The notes: generated by a model from the letters alone, not told the origin. A stretch of DNA of 48,948 bases from an uncultured Clostridium sp. (GCA_958413095.1 CATYUF010000005.1:1-48948); one strand, 5' to 3'. Numbered from the stretch's first letter, positions 16,811-26,954 are shown. Translations and numbers: made by a program.

Positions 16811-18325
16811 ATGGGAAATGATATTTGCTTAAAAATAACTAATTGTGATACAGTTGAAAAAATAAAAAATAATAGTAAAAAAATTGAAAAAGAAAATGTA
16901 GAAATAATTTTATTAGGAAATACATATAAAAGAAATTATGAAAAGTGTGGACTAGAAAATATTTATAATTTATATAAGGTATATGGAGAAAGAATATATA
17001 GATATTTAGATGGAGTATATTCGCTAATTATAATAGATTATAAAATGCAAAAATTATTTGTATTCCAAGATTATTTTGGAAGCAATCAAAATATTTATTA
17101 TTATAAAGATGAGAAAAAAATATATCTTACGAATGAACTTAAACAGATTATTTTGCAACATGAACAAGATTGGAAAATTAATAAGAATACAGTAAAGCAG
17201 TTTTTAAAAAAAGGATTTGTGATTGGGAAAGAAACATTAGTAAAAGATATTAATAAAATTCCAAGTAAAAAATATTTACAAGTGGATTTAAAAAATATGA
17301 GTATTAGATTGAAAAAATATCATTATAAAGAATATAGAGATAAAAGAGTAATAGATAAAAAGACATATAATAATATTTTTGAAAGTATATGTTTGGCAAC
17401 TGTTCCAACTGAAGCAGTAATAACAATTTCTTCAGGATATGATACTAATTATTTATTATATACTTTACGAAAAAATACAAGTAAACATATTAGAGCCTTT
17501 TGTATAGGGGGAGAAATTGGGAGAAATGAAGTGCCTGATGCAAAAAAAATATGTGAAGATTATGGAAATGTTATATTTAACTATAAAATGGTAAATGATG
17601 TGAGTTTGTATAAATATCCGGAGATAGTGTTTGCTTTAGAAGGTGCAATATATGAGTCAGGAGTCTTTTTACAGTATGAGCTAGCTAGATTACTGAAAGA
17701 AAATAATGTACACGAGATTATGCTGGGAGAATGTGCAGACCAAGTACTGAATTATGAATTGTACCATAAAAGAAATCTAATTATTAATAAAATTGAATAT
17801 AATATAAAGAAAATCATAAAAAAGGCATTAGAATCGATCGATTATAAACCATATAAGGATCCATACGAAATGGCTTCATATAAAATATTAAAGAAGAATG
17901 GAATTTTGATGAATTATATGGGAGTTGACACTCAATATCCATATTTAAGACGAGAATTTATAAAAGTGGCAAAGAAAGTAGTAAAAAAAGGAGATAACGA
18001 TAAAGAATATCACAAAAAAGTGATAAAAGATATTTTGCCATCTAATGTAACTGAAATATTAAAAAAAATTGGAGGAGCAACAGAATTAAAAACATTATTT
18101 GTAGGAAATATAGAATTTGAGGATTTAAAAAGAATTAGTAAAGATAGTGAATTTTATTCAGATAAAAAGTTTGATGATAAATATTATGAAATTGATTATT
18201 ACATGAAAATTATTTATATAGAATTATTTAAAAAAATATTTCTAAAGGATAGAGGGAAATATTTAAAACAAGAGATTAAAGATTATGATATAACATATTT
18301 TTTTCCAAATATAGAAAACAAATAG
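16811..18325 (+). CDS. Asparagine-synthetase-like amide ligase lacking the glutaminase Cys
   Basis: The layout is that of AsnB: an N-terminal glutaminase-like fold (about 1-190) and a C-terminal ATP-pyrophosphatase domain. In AsnB the residue after Met is the catalytic Cys; here it is Gly, so glutamine hydrolysis is not expected. The PP-loop, normally SGGxDS, reads SSGYDT near residue 210. MLGECADQV in the C-domain matches the AsnB GxGxDE region only loosely. It may adenylate a carboxylate and use another amine, as in beta-lactam synthetase or lasso cyclase. Next to UDP-uronate genes an amide on a uronic acid or amino acid is possible. The ribosome binding site is weak and far (GGAG, 13 bases). 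First gene of the cluster. Confidence 0.75.
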   Translation: MGNDICLKITNCDTVEKIKNNSKKIEKENVEIILLGNTYKRNYEKCGLENIYNLYKVYGERIYRYLDGVYSLIIIDYKMQKLFVFQDYFGSNQNIYYYKDEKKIYLTNELKQIILQHEQDWKINKNTVKQFLKKGFVIGKETLVKDINKIPSKKYLQVDLKNMSIRLKKYHYKEYRDKRVIDKKTYNNIFESICLATVPTEAVITISSGYDTNYLLYTLRKNTSKHIRAFCIGGEIGRNEVPDAKKICEDYGNVIFNYKMVNDVSLYKYPEIVFALEGAIYESGVFLQYELARLLKENNVHEIMLGECADQVLNYELYHKRNLIINKIEYNIKKIIKKALESIDYKPYKDPYEMASYKILKKNGILMNYMGVDTQYPYLRREFIKVAKKVVKKGDNDKEYHKKVIKDILPSNVTEILKKIGGATELKTLFVGNIEFEDLKRISKDSEFYSDKKFDDKYYEIDYYMKIIYIELFKKIFLKDRGKYLKQEIKDYDITYFFPNIENK

Positions 18326-18385
18326 AAAAATGAAGAGGTATAAGAATTTTTATAAAAAAGAAAAAAGAAATAGAGGTAAATAATA

Positions 18386-19657
18386 TTGAAAGTTATAATT
18401 ATCGGATTAGGATATGTAGGATTGCCTATAGCGATTACTTTTGCCAAAGAATATGATACATATGGTTTTGATATAAATAAGAAAAAAATAGAAAAATATA
18501 AAAAAGGAATTGATAGTACAAATGAAGTTGGAAATGCAGAACTAAAGCATACAACACTAAGGTTTACAGATGATCCAAAAGATATAAAAAAAGCTGATTT
18601 TATAATTGTTACTGTTCCGACACCAATTAATAATTATAATAAACCAGATTTAAATCCTTTAATAAGTGCGACAGAAGTGATTGCGCAGAATTTAAAATTA
18701 GGAAGTACAATAGTATATGAATCTACAGTATATCCAGGAACTACAGAAGAAATATGCATACCAATAATCGAAAAAAAATCAGGATATAAGTTTAATAAGG
18801 ATTTTTTTGTAGGATATTCACCAGAAAGAATAAATCCTGGAGATAAAGAGCATAAATTTGAAAATATAAATAAAATAGTAGCAGGTTGTAATGAACAAGT
18901 TGCTGACAAAATTTTAAAATTATATCAAAAATGTTTAAAAAGGAAAGTGATTAAAGTATCATCTATAAAAGTAGCTGAAGCATCGAAAATAATAGAAAAT
19001 GCTCAAAGGGATATTAATATTGCTTTTATAAATGAAATATCAAAAATATTTCATTTAATGAATATTGATACACAAGAAGTTTTAAAAGCAGCATCTACAA
19101 AATGGAATTTTTTGAATTTTAAGCCAGGCTTAGTAGGAGGACATTGTATAGGAGTTGACCCATACTATTTATCTTATAAAGCAAAAGAGTTAAATTACAA
19201 TCCACAAGTAATCCTTTCGGGGAGAAAGATTAATGATTCTATGGGAATATATATTGCTGAAAATATAAAAAGGATTTTATTAGAGAAAGGCATAAAGCTA
19301 GAAAATGCCAAAGTTCTAATAAAAGGTTTAACTTTTAAGGAGAATATAAATGATATAAGAAACTCAAAGATTATAAATATTATAGAAGTGTTAAATAAAA
19401 GTAAAATAAAAGTATATTTAGAAGATGAAAATGTAGATAATGCAGAATTAGAAAAGATGTATAATCTATCATTAGATAATAGCATACCTAAAGTTGATGT
19501 AGTTGTTATTGCTGTAAGACATAAAGAATATTGCAATATGAAAATAGAAGAATTAGAACAACTTTTTAGTGATAAAAGTAAAATAATATTTGATATACAT
19601 GCTATTTTTGATAGAGATAAATTATTAGAGAGAGGTTTTGATGTATGGAGATTATAA
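18386..19657 (+). CDS. UDP-N-acetylhexosamine 6-dehydrogenase (TviB/WbpO type)
   Basis: Oxidises C6 of a UDP-amino sugar, probably UDP-GlcNAc to UDP-GlcNAc-uronate, with two NAD+. The NAD-binding site is IIGLGYVGLP at residues 4-13. Other motifs are VPTP, ESTVYPGTT, and the catalytic Cys in GGHCIGVDPYY near residue 253. The end has the usual UDP-binding domain. At 423 residues the length is normal. It starts at TTG with AGAGG 8 bases before. Its end overlaps the next gene by 13 bases, and pairing with a WbpP/TviC-like epimerase matches the TviB/TviC pathway to UDP-GalNAc-uronate. Plain UDP-glucose dehydrogenase activity is less likely but not excluded. Confidence 0.85.
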   Translation: MKVIIIGLGYVGLPIAITFAKEYDTYGFDINKKKIEKYKKGIDSTNEVGNAELKHTTLRFTDDPKDIKKADFIIVTVPTPINNYNKPDLNPLISATEVIAQNLKLGSTIVYESTVYPGTTEEICIPIIEKKSGYKFNKDFFVGYSPERINPGDKEHKFENINKIVAGCNEQVADKILKLYQKCLKRKVIKVSSIKVAEASKIIENAQRDINIAFINEISKIFHLMNIDTQEVLKAASTKWNFLNFKPGLVGGHCIGVDPYYLSYKAKELNYNPQVILSGRKINDSMGIYIAENIKRILLEKGIKLENAKVLIKGLTFKENINDIRNSKIINIIEVLNKSKIKVYLEDENVDNAELEKMYNLSLDNSIPKVDVVVIAVRHKEYCNMKIEELEQLFSDKSKIIFDIHAIFDRDKLLERGFDVWRL

Positions 19658-20625
19658 ATTTAAACAAAGAAACGACTTTTTTAATAACAGGGGTAGCAGG
19701 ATTTATAGGCTCAAACTTAGCAGAAGAATGCTTGAAATTAGGATCTAAGGTTAAAGGAATAGATAACTTTTCTAATGGAAGAGAAGAAAATATTAAAGAA
19801 TTATTGCAAAGCGAAAGATTTGAACTTATTAAAGGAGATATTTGCGATTATGACTTATGTAATAAAGTTTGTGACTCTGTTGACTATGTATTTCATGAAG
19901 CTGCATGGGGATCAGTTCCAAAATCAATTAAACAACCATTAGATTATACTAAGAATAATATATTAGGTACTCATAATATGCTACATGCTTCTTATGAAAA
20001 TCATGTAAAGGCATTTATTTATGCTTCGTCTGCATCTGTTTATGGAGATAATTATGATAGAGTAAAAAAAATTGGAAAAGAGGGAAATCTTTTGTCCCCA
20101 TATGCATTTAGTAAAAAAGCAGATGAAGACTTAGCCAAGCTATATTATAATTTATATGGGTTAAATACTATAGGACTAAGATATTTTAATGTTTTTGGTC
20201 GAAGACAAAATCCGCATTCAGAGTATTCGGCTGTAATTCCTAAATTTATAAAGGCTATTCTAAATGGTGATGAAATAACTATTAATGGTAATGGTGAGCA
20301 GAGTAGAGACTTTACATATATTGATAATGTAATTGAAGCAAATTTGAAAGCATGTATAACTAATGGAAATGCTGCTGGACAAGTTTTTAATGTGGCTCTT
20401 GGACAGAATACATCAATAAATAAGTTATATAAATTGCTAAGTGTATTTTTAGGAAAAGAAACAAAAGTGAACTATGGACCAGAAAGAAAAGGAGATATAA
20501 AAAATTCTTTAGCAGATATAGAAGAAACAAAAAATGTTTTAAATTATAATCCTAAATATAGTATAAAAGACGGATTAGAAAAAACAGTCAAATGGTATAT
20601 TGAAAATTTGGATGTAAAAATATAA
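19645..20625 (+). CDS. NAD-dependent sugar-nucleotide epimerase (WbpP/TviC type)
   Basis: Extended short-chain dehydrogenase family, probably a C4 epimerase of UDP-GlcNAc or UDP-GlcNAc-uronate. It has GVAGFIGSN at residues 16-24, DNFSNG, the GSVPKS segment typical of the WbpP/TviC group, SSASVYGD, and the catalytic YAFSK near residue 153. RYFNVFGRRQNP and RDFTYIDNV are also typical. The 326-residue length is normal. It overlaps the dehydrogenase gene by 13 bases, so the two are translationally coupled and likely work in sequence. Confidence 0.88.
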   Translation: MEIINLNKETTFLITGVAGFIGSNLAEECLKLGSKVKGIDNFSNGREENIKELLQSERFELIKGDICDYDLCNKVCDSVDYVFHEAAWGSVPKSIKQPLDYTKNNILGTHNMLHASYENHVKAFIYASSASVYGDNYDRVKKIGKEGNLLSPYAFSKKADEDLAKLYYNLYGLNTIGLRYFNVFGRRQNPHSEYSAVIPKFIKAILNGDEITINGNGEQSRDFTYIDNVIEANLKACITNGNAAGQVFNVALGQNTSINKLYKLLSVFLGKETKVNYGPERKGDIKNSLADIEETKNVLNYNPKYSIKDGLEKTVKWYIENLDVKI

Positions 20626-20672
20626 AATAGTTATAATATATTGATAAAAAGTTATTAAAAGAGGAAATAAGT

Positions 20673-21776
20673 ATGAAAATATTAATAGGGGTATGTGGTA
20701 TAGGAAAAGGTCATTGTATTAGACAATATGAATTAAGCAAAGAATTAATAAGAAGAGGGCATGAAGTAAGAATTTTAACATATAATGAAGGGGTTAAATT
20801 CTTTGAAAAAATAAAAATAAAAACTTATGAAGTATATGTTCCAATAATTTTATTTAAGGGAAAGAAAATAAATATTTGTGATTGTATAAAAAGAAATTTT
20901 TTGAATTTTATTCCTGGAGTAATAAAAAATAGAAAAATATATAATACATTGATTAAAGACAAATTTATACCAGATTTATGTATTAGTGATTATGAACCTG
21001 TTGTTGCTAAAATAGCATATAAATTAAATAAACCACTAATAAATGTAGATCAACATAGTAAATTTATTTATATGAAAGAAGAAAGTATAAATGGATGTTC
21101 GTGTACTGAAGAAAAAAGAAGAATGCAATTATTTTTTCCAAAATCAGAAAGAAAATTTGTTGTTTCTTTTTATAATATATCTAAAGAGATACTACCTGAT
21201 AATGTTGAAATATTGTATCCTATAATTAGAAATGATTTAAAAGAAGTTATTAAATCTGGAAAAAAGGAAAAACAAGTTGTAGTATATTTTTCAAAATTCA
21301 TAAATATTTCAATAGGACAAAAATTAGAAGATATAATAAATATATTTAATAATTTTGAAGAATATAAATTTATTATATTTTCAACTGAGCATTATAATAA
21401 AAAAATAGAAACAGGAGTGAATGTTGTAATAAAGAAAAATGATAGAAAACAATTTGTAAATGAATTAAGTAAGGCATGTGCTGTAATTAGCACAGCTGGT
21501 CATACTTTAATTTCTGAAGCTATATATTGCAATATACCTACATTTGTAATTCCATTGCCATCATTTGATCAAAATTATTGTGGAAGATTTATAAATGAAA
21601 ATGATATAGGATATTCTTCTAATATAATTACATATAAAAATTTAAAAAGATTTTTAGGAAATATAGAAAAATATAAAGAAAATATTAAACAATGTAAAAA
21701 TTTGGTAAAAAAAGCAGATACATTAAATTATTTGGCAGATAAGATTGAACAATATAAAGATAATAATAAAGAATAA
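20673..21776 (+). CDS. GT-B glycosyltransferase (MGT/MurG-like)
   Basis: The 367-residue protein has the N-terminal loop GVCGIGKGHCIRQYELSKEL followed by RRGHEV, typical of glycosyltransferases of the MGT or GT28 type. The C-terminal half has ISTAGHTLISEAIYCNIPTFVIPLP, the nucleotide-sugar binding region, and then FDQNYCGRFI. There is no signal or membrane helix. In this cluster it would attach the sugar made by the dehydrogenase/epimerase pair to an unknown acceptor. A GAGG ribosome binding site lies upstream. Confidence 0.82.
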   Translation: MKILIGVCGIGKGHCIRQYELSKELIRRGHEVRILTYNEGVKFFEKIKIKTYEVYVPIILFKGKKINICDCIKRNFLNFIPGVIKNRKIYNTLIKDKFIPDLCISDYEPVVAKIAYKLNKPLINVDQHSKFIYMKEESINGCSCTEEKRRMQLFFPKSERKFVVSFYNISKEILPDNVEILYPIIRNDLKEVIKSGKKEKQVVVYFSKFINISIGQKLEDIINIFNNFEEYKFIIFSTEHYNKKIETGVNVVIKKNDRKQFVNELSKACAVISTAGHTLISEAIYCNIPTFVIPLPSFDQNYCGRFINENDIGYSSNIITYKNLKRFLGNIEKYKENIKQCKNLVKKADTLNYLADKIEQYKDNNKE

Positions 21777-21796
21777 TATGATTGAGGAGAAATGAA

Positions 21797-22789
21797 GTGG
21801 AAAAAGTAACCTTTTTAGTAAGCAATAGTTGTAATTTAAGATGCAAGCATTGTTTTGTATGTGCTGGAAATAAAAAAAGTAATGAAATGAGCAAAGAAGA
21901 AAAGTATAGGGCTATTGATAAAATATACGAATTAGGAGTCAAAAAAATATCTTTTAGTGGTGGTGAACCGCTAATGGATAAAAATATATTTGAATATATG
22001 AGTTATGCAAAGGAAAAAACACTAAAAATTGGTTTTTTAACGAATGGACTGATGTTAGATGATGAAAAAATAAAAACATTAGAAAATTTTAAAATAGATA
22101 GTTTGAGTATAAGTTTATATACAAATGATATAATTGGATTAAATGAGCAGAAGTATTGTGAATATCTAGAGAAAACTATGGATACATTAAAAAAACTTTC
22201 TAAAACATCATTAGAATATAAATTAACGATACCGGTTTCTGCTACTAGCATAGATGAAATATATAAATTGTTAAAATTGATTGTTAATCATAATATAAAT
22301 CCTAAAACTGTTAGAATATATATTATTACACCCGTAGGAAGAGCAAAAGAAAATATAAGTATGTGCACCGAAAATATGGATGTTTCAAAATTATTAGATA
22401 ATTTACCAGAAGAAGTAATAAAATCTAAATTAAATATAAGTATTGAACATACAGATGTTGATGAAAAAAATTGTGATCAAATTAATAAATTTGGTAAATG
22501 CCAAATTTTGAAATATAAAAAAAATTATATTAATAAATATTCAGATCCACATATGGATGTTAATGGGGATTTATATTTATGTGGACTTTTGCTAAGACAA
22601 AAAGAATACTGTATTGGAAATATATTATCTGATTCAAAGGATGATATATTTGAGAATATAAATAAATTAGTGACAAAGATAGATATAGAAAATGAATTAG
22701 ATCCTTGTCCAATGTTAAACAGAAAAAAGAAGATGGGAAGAAGTTTAGTTTGTCCTATAATTTATGTGGAAACTAAGCAAGAAAAATAA
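21797..22789 (+). CDS. Radical SAM protein with SPASM-like C-terminus
   Basis: Radical SAM enzyme with CxxxCxxC at Cys12, Cys16 and Cys19 (SCNLRCKHC), then FSGGEPL and the usual barrel motifs. The last ~90 residues contain several Cys (CQIL, CGLLLRQKEYC, CPML, CPII) that could bind further Fe-S clusters like a SPASM domain. The start is GTG at 21797, 6 bases after GAGGAG; a TTG at 21782 lies ahead of that site and is less likely. Such enzymes act on peptides or sugars; the substrate is unknown. It is directly followed by a second radical SAM gene. Confidence 0.85.
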   Translation: MEKVTFLVSNSCNLRCKHCFVCAGNKKSNEMSKEEKYRAIDKIYELGVKKISFSGGEPLMDKNIFEYMSYAKEKTLKIGFLTNGLMLDDEKIKTLENFKIDSLSISLYTNDIIGLNEQKYCEYLEKTMDTLKKLSKTSLEYKLTIPVSATSIDEIYKLLKLIVNHNINPKTVRIYIITPVGRAKENISMCTENMDVSKLLDNLPEEVIKSKLNISIEHTDVDEKNCDQINKFGKCQILKYKKNYINKYSDPHMDVNGDLYLCGLLLRQKEYCIGNILSDSKDDIFENINKLVTKIDIENELDPCPMLNRKKKMGRSLVCPIIYVETKQEK

Positions 22790-22811
22790 AATAGATATGA
22801 GGAGAACTAAT

Positions 22812-24698
22812 ATGAAAATCAATTATAAATCTAAATATTATTATACAGATTATACAAAAAAATATAGTGAAAGTGGAACTTTTTATAATGTCGAAGAAAA
22901 ACCAAAACTCGTTGTTTTAAAACCAACATTAAATTGCATTGCAAACTGTGAACATTGTAATCCAAGAAGCAAAAAGTTTTCTACAAATAAAGAAATATCT
23001 TTATTACAATATGATAAATTATTAAAAAAATTAAGAGAAATGGGAACAGAACAAATATGTATAAGTGGAGGAGAACCTTTAATTTATAAAGATATTATAA
23101 AATTGATAAGGTTAATTACTAAAAATGGACTAAAAGCATCATTAAATACAAATGGATGGTTTCTGGATATGAAAAAATTTAATGAATTAATTGATGCTGG
23201 AGTAATATGTATAAATTTGTCTATTGATTCACCAATAGCAGAAGAACATGATAAACTACGCGCGTTAAAAGGGTTATTTAATAAAGCTGTAACTCAAATA
23301 AAACAATGTAAAGAAACTAATATACCATTTAGATTAAACTTAAGGATGGTATTATCAAAACACAATTATAAAGAAATCTCAGAGATGATAGATTTGGCAA
23401 GAGATATTAAAGCAGACATTTTAAGTATTGATATGATAGAAGCTGATTCAAAAAATAAAAAATTTTTATTAAATGCTGATGAAATAAATGATTTTAAAGA
23501 CAATTATGTGCCTAGTCTAATAGAAAAGATAAAGAAATTAGATATTGAAGATAGACTAAAGGAATATAATATAAAACAGCTTAAAGATATGTTTAATACT
23601 AGATTTAATAATATACGAAATTTTGAAGAAGGATTATATTGGCCAGATGACACGATAAAAAATAAATGTGATATACCAAGTTCTTTTATGATCATAGAAG
23701 GAGATGGAATGGTTTTACCATGCAATGCAGTAGAATATAATAGAGATAAAATAATAGGAAATGTTTTAGAAACAGATATAGAAGAATTATGGACTTCAAA
23801 AAAGTGGAATGAATTTAGAAAAAATAAGATGAATTTTTGTAGAGAATGTCCAATGAATATGAGTTATATGATTGTATTTAATGAGGACGAAGTTGAAAGA
23901 GAATGTAGTATAGAAAGATTTTCTTCAGATAAAATTAAAGATATGATAAAAATTAATAAAAATAAAGAATATAATGAAGAACGATTAGAAGAATACTTAG
24001 AGTTTTTTGGTAAAGATAATAAATTTATTGAAAAAATAAATAATAGATATCCGATTGATTCTCAAGAATATAAAGTAGAATTTCTATATCCAAAATTTTT
24101 TAATAATATGAACACTAATAGAACAATATTTAATAGCTATAATAATGCATCAGAATTTTATTCGTTAAGACAATTATTAGGAAGACCGAATAAATTTGAA
24201 AATCAATTAGAAATATTTGATTTTATGGACGAAAATTTAAATGATAAGTCTATAGTTATGGATTATGGTTGCTGTGTTGGAGATTTTTCAATATTATTTG
24301 CAAAGATGGGATTTAAAGTATTTTCTTTTGATTTGGATATAGATACTTTTAAATTTGCTAAAAAAAGATTTAAAGATAGAAATTTAGATATTGAAACATA
24401 TAGTGTTTTGGAAGATATGAAACTACCAGAAATATCTCAAAAAGTAGATTTTGTTTTTTGCAGAGATGTATTAGAACATACTGTTAATCCAATAGAAGTT
24501 TTAGAATATTTTTATAAAAACTTAAATGATAATGGATATATGTATATTTCTACAATGAATCCAGGCGAAGAAATATATATAGGTGCCGAACATTTAGAAA
24601 ATACAATTAGACAAGCAAAAAGTGAAGAATATAGAGAGTTTTTTGAAGAACACTTTATTAATATAGGAGTACATGGCCTATATAAAAAGAAAGTATAA
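22812..24698 (+). CDS. Radical SAM enzyme fused to a SAM-dependent methyltransferase
   Basis: A 628-residue two-domain protein. The radical SAM part has Cys42, Cys46 and Cys49 (LNCIANCEHC), CISGGEPL and NTNGW, and a SPASM-like region with CNAVEYN and CRECPMN. From about residue 430 a class I methyltransferase follows, with DYGCCVGDFS near 484-493 (SAM-binding loop), VFSFDLD and CRDVLEH. The fusion suggests two steps on one substrate. The start is ATG 22812 after GAGGAG; an upstream in-frame ATG lies within the previous gene. The end product cannot be named. Confidence 0.85.
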   Translation: MKINYKSKYYYTDYTKKYSESGTFYNVEEKPKLVVLKPTLNCIANCEHCNPRSKKFSTNKEISLLQYDKLLKKLREMGTEQICISGGEPLIYKDIIKLIRLITKNGLKASLNTNGWFLDMKKFNELIDAGVICINLSIDSPIAEEHDKLRALKGLFNKAVTQIKQCKETNIPFRLNLRMVLSKHNYKEISEMIDLARDIKADILSIDMIEADSKNKKFLLNADEINDFKDNYVPSLIEKIKKLDIEDRLKEYNIKQLKDMFNTRFNNIRNFEEGLYWPDDTIKNKCDIPSSFMIIEGDGMVLPCNAVEYNRDKIIGNVLETDIEELWTSKKWNEFRKNKMNFCRECPMNMSYMIVFNEDEVERECSIERFSSDKIKDMIKINKNKEYNEERLEEYLEFFGKDNKFIEKINNRYPIDSQEYKVEFLYPKFFNNMNTNRTIFNSYNNASEFYSLRQLLGRPNKFENQLEIFDFMDENLNDKSIVMDYGCCVGDFSILFAKMGFKVFSFDLDIDTFKFAKKRFKDRNLDIETYSVLEDMKLPEISQKVDFVFCRDVLEHTVNPIEVLEYFYKNLNDNGYMYISTMNPGEEIYIGAEHLENTIRQAKSEEYREFFEEHFINIGVHGLYKKKV

Positions 24699-24737
24699 GA
24701 ACTTATAATACATAAATATAGTAATATAGGAGAAAAA

Positions 24738-25349
24738 ATGAAAGATAAAAAAATGATTGTTTTGGAAGGTATTTCTGGAGCTGGAAAAAGTACAAATATA
24801 AAAATGATTACTAATAATGAAAGAAATATTGATGGAATAAATATAAAAATGAGTAAATTGATGGAAAATGTCGAAGAGACAAATTACATAGATTATACTA
24901 ATACAAAATATTTTTTACTATTGGAAAATTTAAAAACTATTTTATATGAAGATTCAAAGAAAGATTATGTCTTATTTGAGAGATATTATCTGTCTTCGCT
25001 AGCACATGCATATGCAATGAGTGTTATAAAAAATGATAAAAATATTTATAAAAAGGTGCTTAAGTGGTATAATGATAGTATTGGGAAAACTATTATTAAA
25101 CCACACGCATATGTATTTCTTGATATACCTATAGAAATAGCTATAGAAAGAATAAAAAAAAGAAATGAAAATATTGTTAATGATATATGGACAGAAAAAA
25201 GATATATGCAATTATGTGAAGAATATAAAATTAATTTTATACAAGAATTTGAAAAAGATGTAAAAGTATATAAGGTTGATGCTACAAAAGAGATAAATAA
25301 AGTTTATAAAAATATATTGGAAATTATAAAAGATTTTAATAAAAAGTAA
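24738..25349 (+). CDS. dTMP-kinase-like P-loop nucleotide kinase
   Basis: The 203-residue protein has the Walker A loop GISGAGKST at residues 11-19, FERYYLSSLAHAYA (matching the DRY region of thymidylate kinases) and an Arg-rich lid (RIKKRNE). These are thymidylate kinase family marks and the length is normal. It has a good GGAG site and lies in a run of biosynthetic genes, so it is probably a specialised kinase of a nucleotide or sugar-like substrate rather than the housekeeping Tmk. That is context inference; a true dTMP kinase cannot be excluded. Confidence 0.75.
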   Translation: MKDKKMIVLEGISGAGKSTNIKMITNNERNIDGINIKMSKLMENVEETNYIDYTNTKYFLLLENLKTILYEDSKKDYVLFERYYLSSLAHAYAMSVIKNDKNIYKKVLKWYNDSIGKTIIKPHAYVFLDIPIEIAIERIKKRNENIVNDIWTEKRYMQLCEEYKINFIQEFEKDVKVYKVDATKEINKVYKNILEIIKDFNKK

Positions 25350-25370
25350 AAAATTAAGGAAGTGAGAAAA

Positions 25371-26954
25371 ATGAATAAAAAAATCGTAATAGGAGGGGCA
25401 TGGCCATATGCTAATAGTTCTTTACACTTAGGACATTTAGCGGCATTAATTTCAGGAGATGTTCTAGCTAGATATCATAGATTACAAGGGGATGATGTTA
25501 TATATGTATCAGGTACAGATTGTCATGGTACACCAATAACAGAAAGAGCAAAAAAAGAAAAAATTAGTGCCAAAGAAATTGCCGAAAAATATCATAAAGA
25601 ATTTAAAGAAGTTTTTGAAAAGATGTATTTTTCTTATGATTTATATACTAAAACTGAAGATGAATTTCATAAAGAAAAAGTACAAGAATTATTTAAGAGA
25701 ATATATGATAATGGATATATTGTAGAAAAAATGGATGAAGACAATTATTGTACAAAATGTGGTAAATTTGTTGCAGATAGAGAGTTAAAGTTAATTTGTC
25801 CTAGTTGTGGTAATGAGACAAAAGGAGATCAATGCGATTGTGGTTATGTACCAACTAAAGAAGATTTAAAACAAGCAATTTGCAATGAATGTGGAACCGA
25901 AACAGCAACAAAAGAAAATAAAAATTTATATTTAGAGTTACCAAAATTACAATTAGATATCGAAGAATATGTATGTAAAAATGAATGTAACTGGAGAAAA
26001 AATGCACAGAATGAGTCTAATAAATATTTAAAAGAAGGATTGAAAGAAAGAGCGGTTACAAGAAATTTAGACTGGGGTGTAGATATTCCAATTAATGGAT
26101 TTGAAGATAAAAAGATGTATGTATGGATTGATGCAGTATTAGGATATTTAACTGCAACGATGAAATATTGTGAAAGCAATAAACTTGAGTGGAAAGATTG
26201 GTGGAAAGAAAATGGGCAAAACAATAAAATTTATATGATTCATGGAAAAGATAATATAGTTTTTCATACATTAATTTTACCAGGATTGCTTATTGGACTA
26301 AAGGATAATATACATTTACCTGATATAATGGTTTCTACTGAATATCTAAATTTTAATGAGCAAAAATTTTCTAAAAGTAAAGGCATAGGATTAACAATAT
26401 TAGAAGCATTAGATAAGTTTGATACAGAAACATTGAGATTTCATTTAATAAAAAATGGTCCAGAAACTAAAGATACAAATTTTACAGAAGAAGATTATAA
26501 AATGACACATAATGAAATTACAAATAAATTAGGTAATTTTGTTAATAGAACTTTAAAATATAAAGGTTTAACAATAATTCCAAACGGAACAATGGATGTC
26601 AATGTTGAAAAATATATTAAAGAAAAATATACAGAAATATCAAACTATATAGAAAATATTGAATTTAGAAAGGCAACACTAAGTATAATAGAATTATTGG
26701 ATTTCGCAAACAAATATTATGATGATAAAAAACCATGGATACAATATAAAGAAAATATGAAAGAATTTAATAATACAATATACACATGTGCAGTCACTAT
26801 TGCTAATATTGCTAATATTATTGAACCATTTATGCCTAAAATAGCTGAAAAAATAAGAGAATATTTAGCTATCAAAAATAAGAAATGGGAATATATAGGA
26901 AATATAGATTGTATTGAGTTAAATAATATAGAACCATTATTTGAAAGAAAATAA
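25371..26954 (+). CDS. metG: Methionyl-tRNA synthetase, short form, probably an accessory copy
   Basis: Class I synthetase with the HIGH motif as HLGH at residues 19-22, two CxxC zinc knuckles (CTKCG, CPSCG, CNECG region), WIDAVLGYL and a KMSKS loop reading KFSKS near residue 333, so it looks active. The 527 residues stop after the anticodon-binding helices; the C-terminal tRNA-binding domain common in clostridial MetRS (about 650 residues) is missing. It starts at ATG 25371 after AAGGA. Position inside an excisable element argues against being the only essential copy. It could be a drug-resistant copy or supply Met-tRNA to a biosynthetic step. Confidence 0.85.
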   Translation: MNKKIVIGGAWPYANSSLHLGHLAALISGDVLARYHRLQGDDVIYVSGTDCHGTPITERAKKEKISAKEIAEKYHKEFKEVFEKMYFSYDLYTKTEDEFHKEKVQELFKRIYDNGYIVEKMDEDNYCTKCGKFVADRELKLICPSCGNETKGDQCDCGYVPTKEDLKQAICNECGTETATKENKNLYLELPKLQLDIEEYVCKNECNWRKNAQNESNKYLKEGLKERAVTRNLDWGVDIPINGFEDKKMYVWIDAVLGYLTATMKYCESNKLEWKDWWKENGQNNKIYMIHGKDNIVFHTLILPGLLIGLKDNIHLPDIMVSTEYLNFNEQKFSKSKGIGLTILEALDKFDTETLRFHLIKNGPETKDTNFTEEDYKMTHNEITNKLGNFVNRTLKYKGLTIIPNGTMDVNVEKYIKEKYTEISNYIENIEFRKATLSIIELLDFANKYYDDKKPWIQYKENMKEFNNTIYTCAVTIANIANIIEPFMPKIAEKIREYLAIKNKKWEYIGNIDCIELNNIEPLFERK

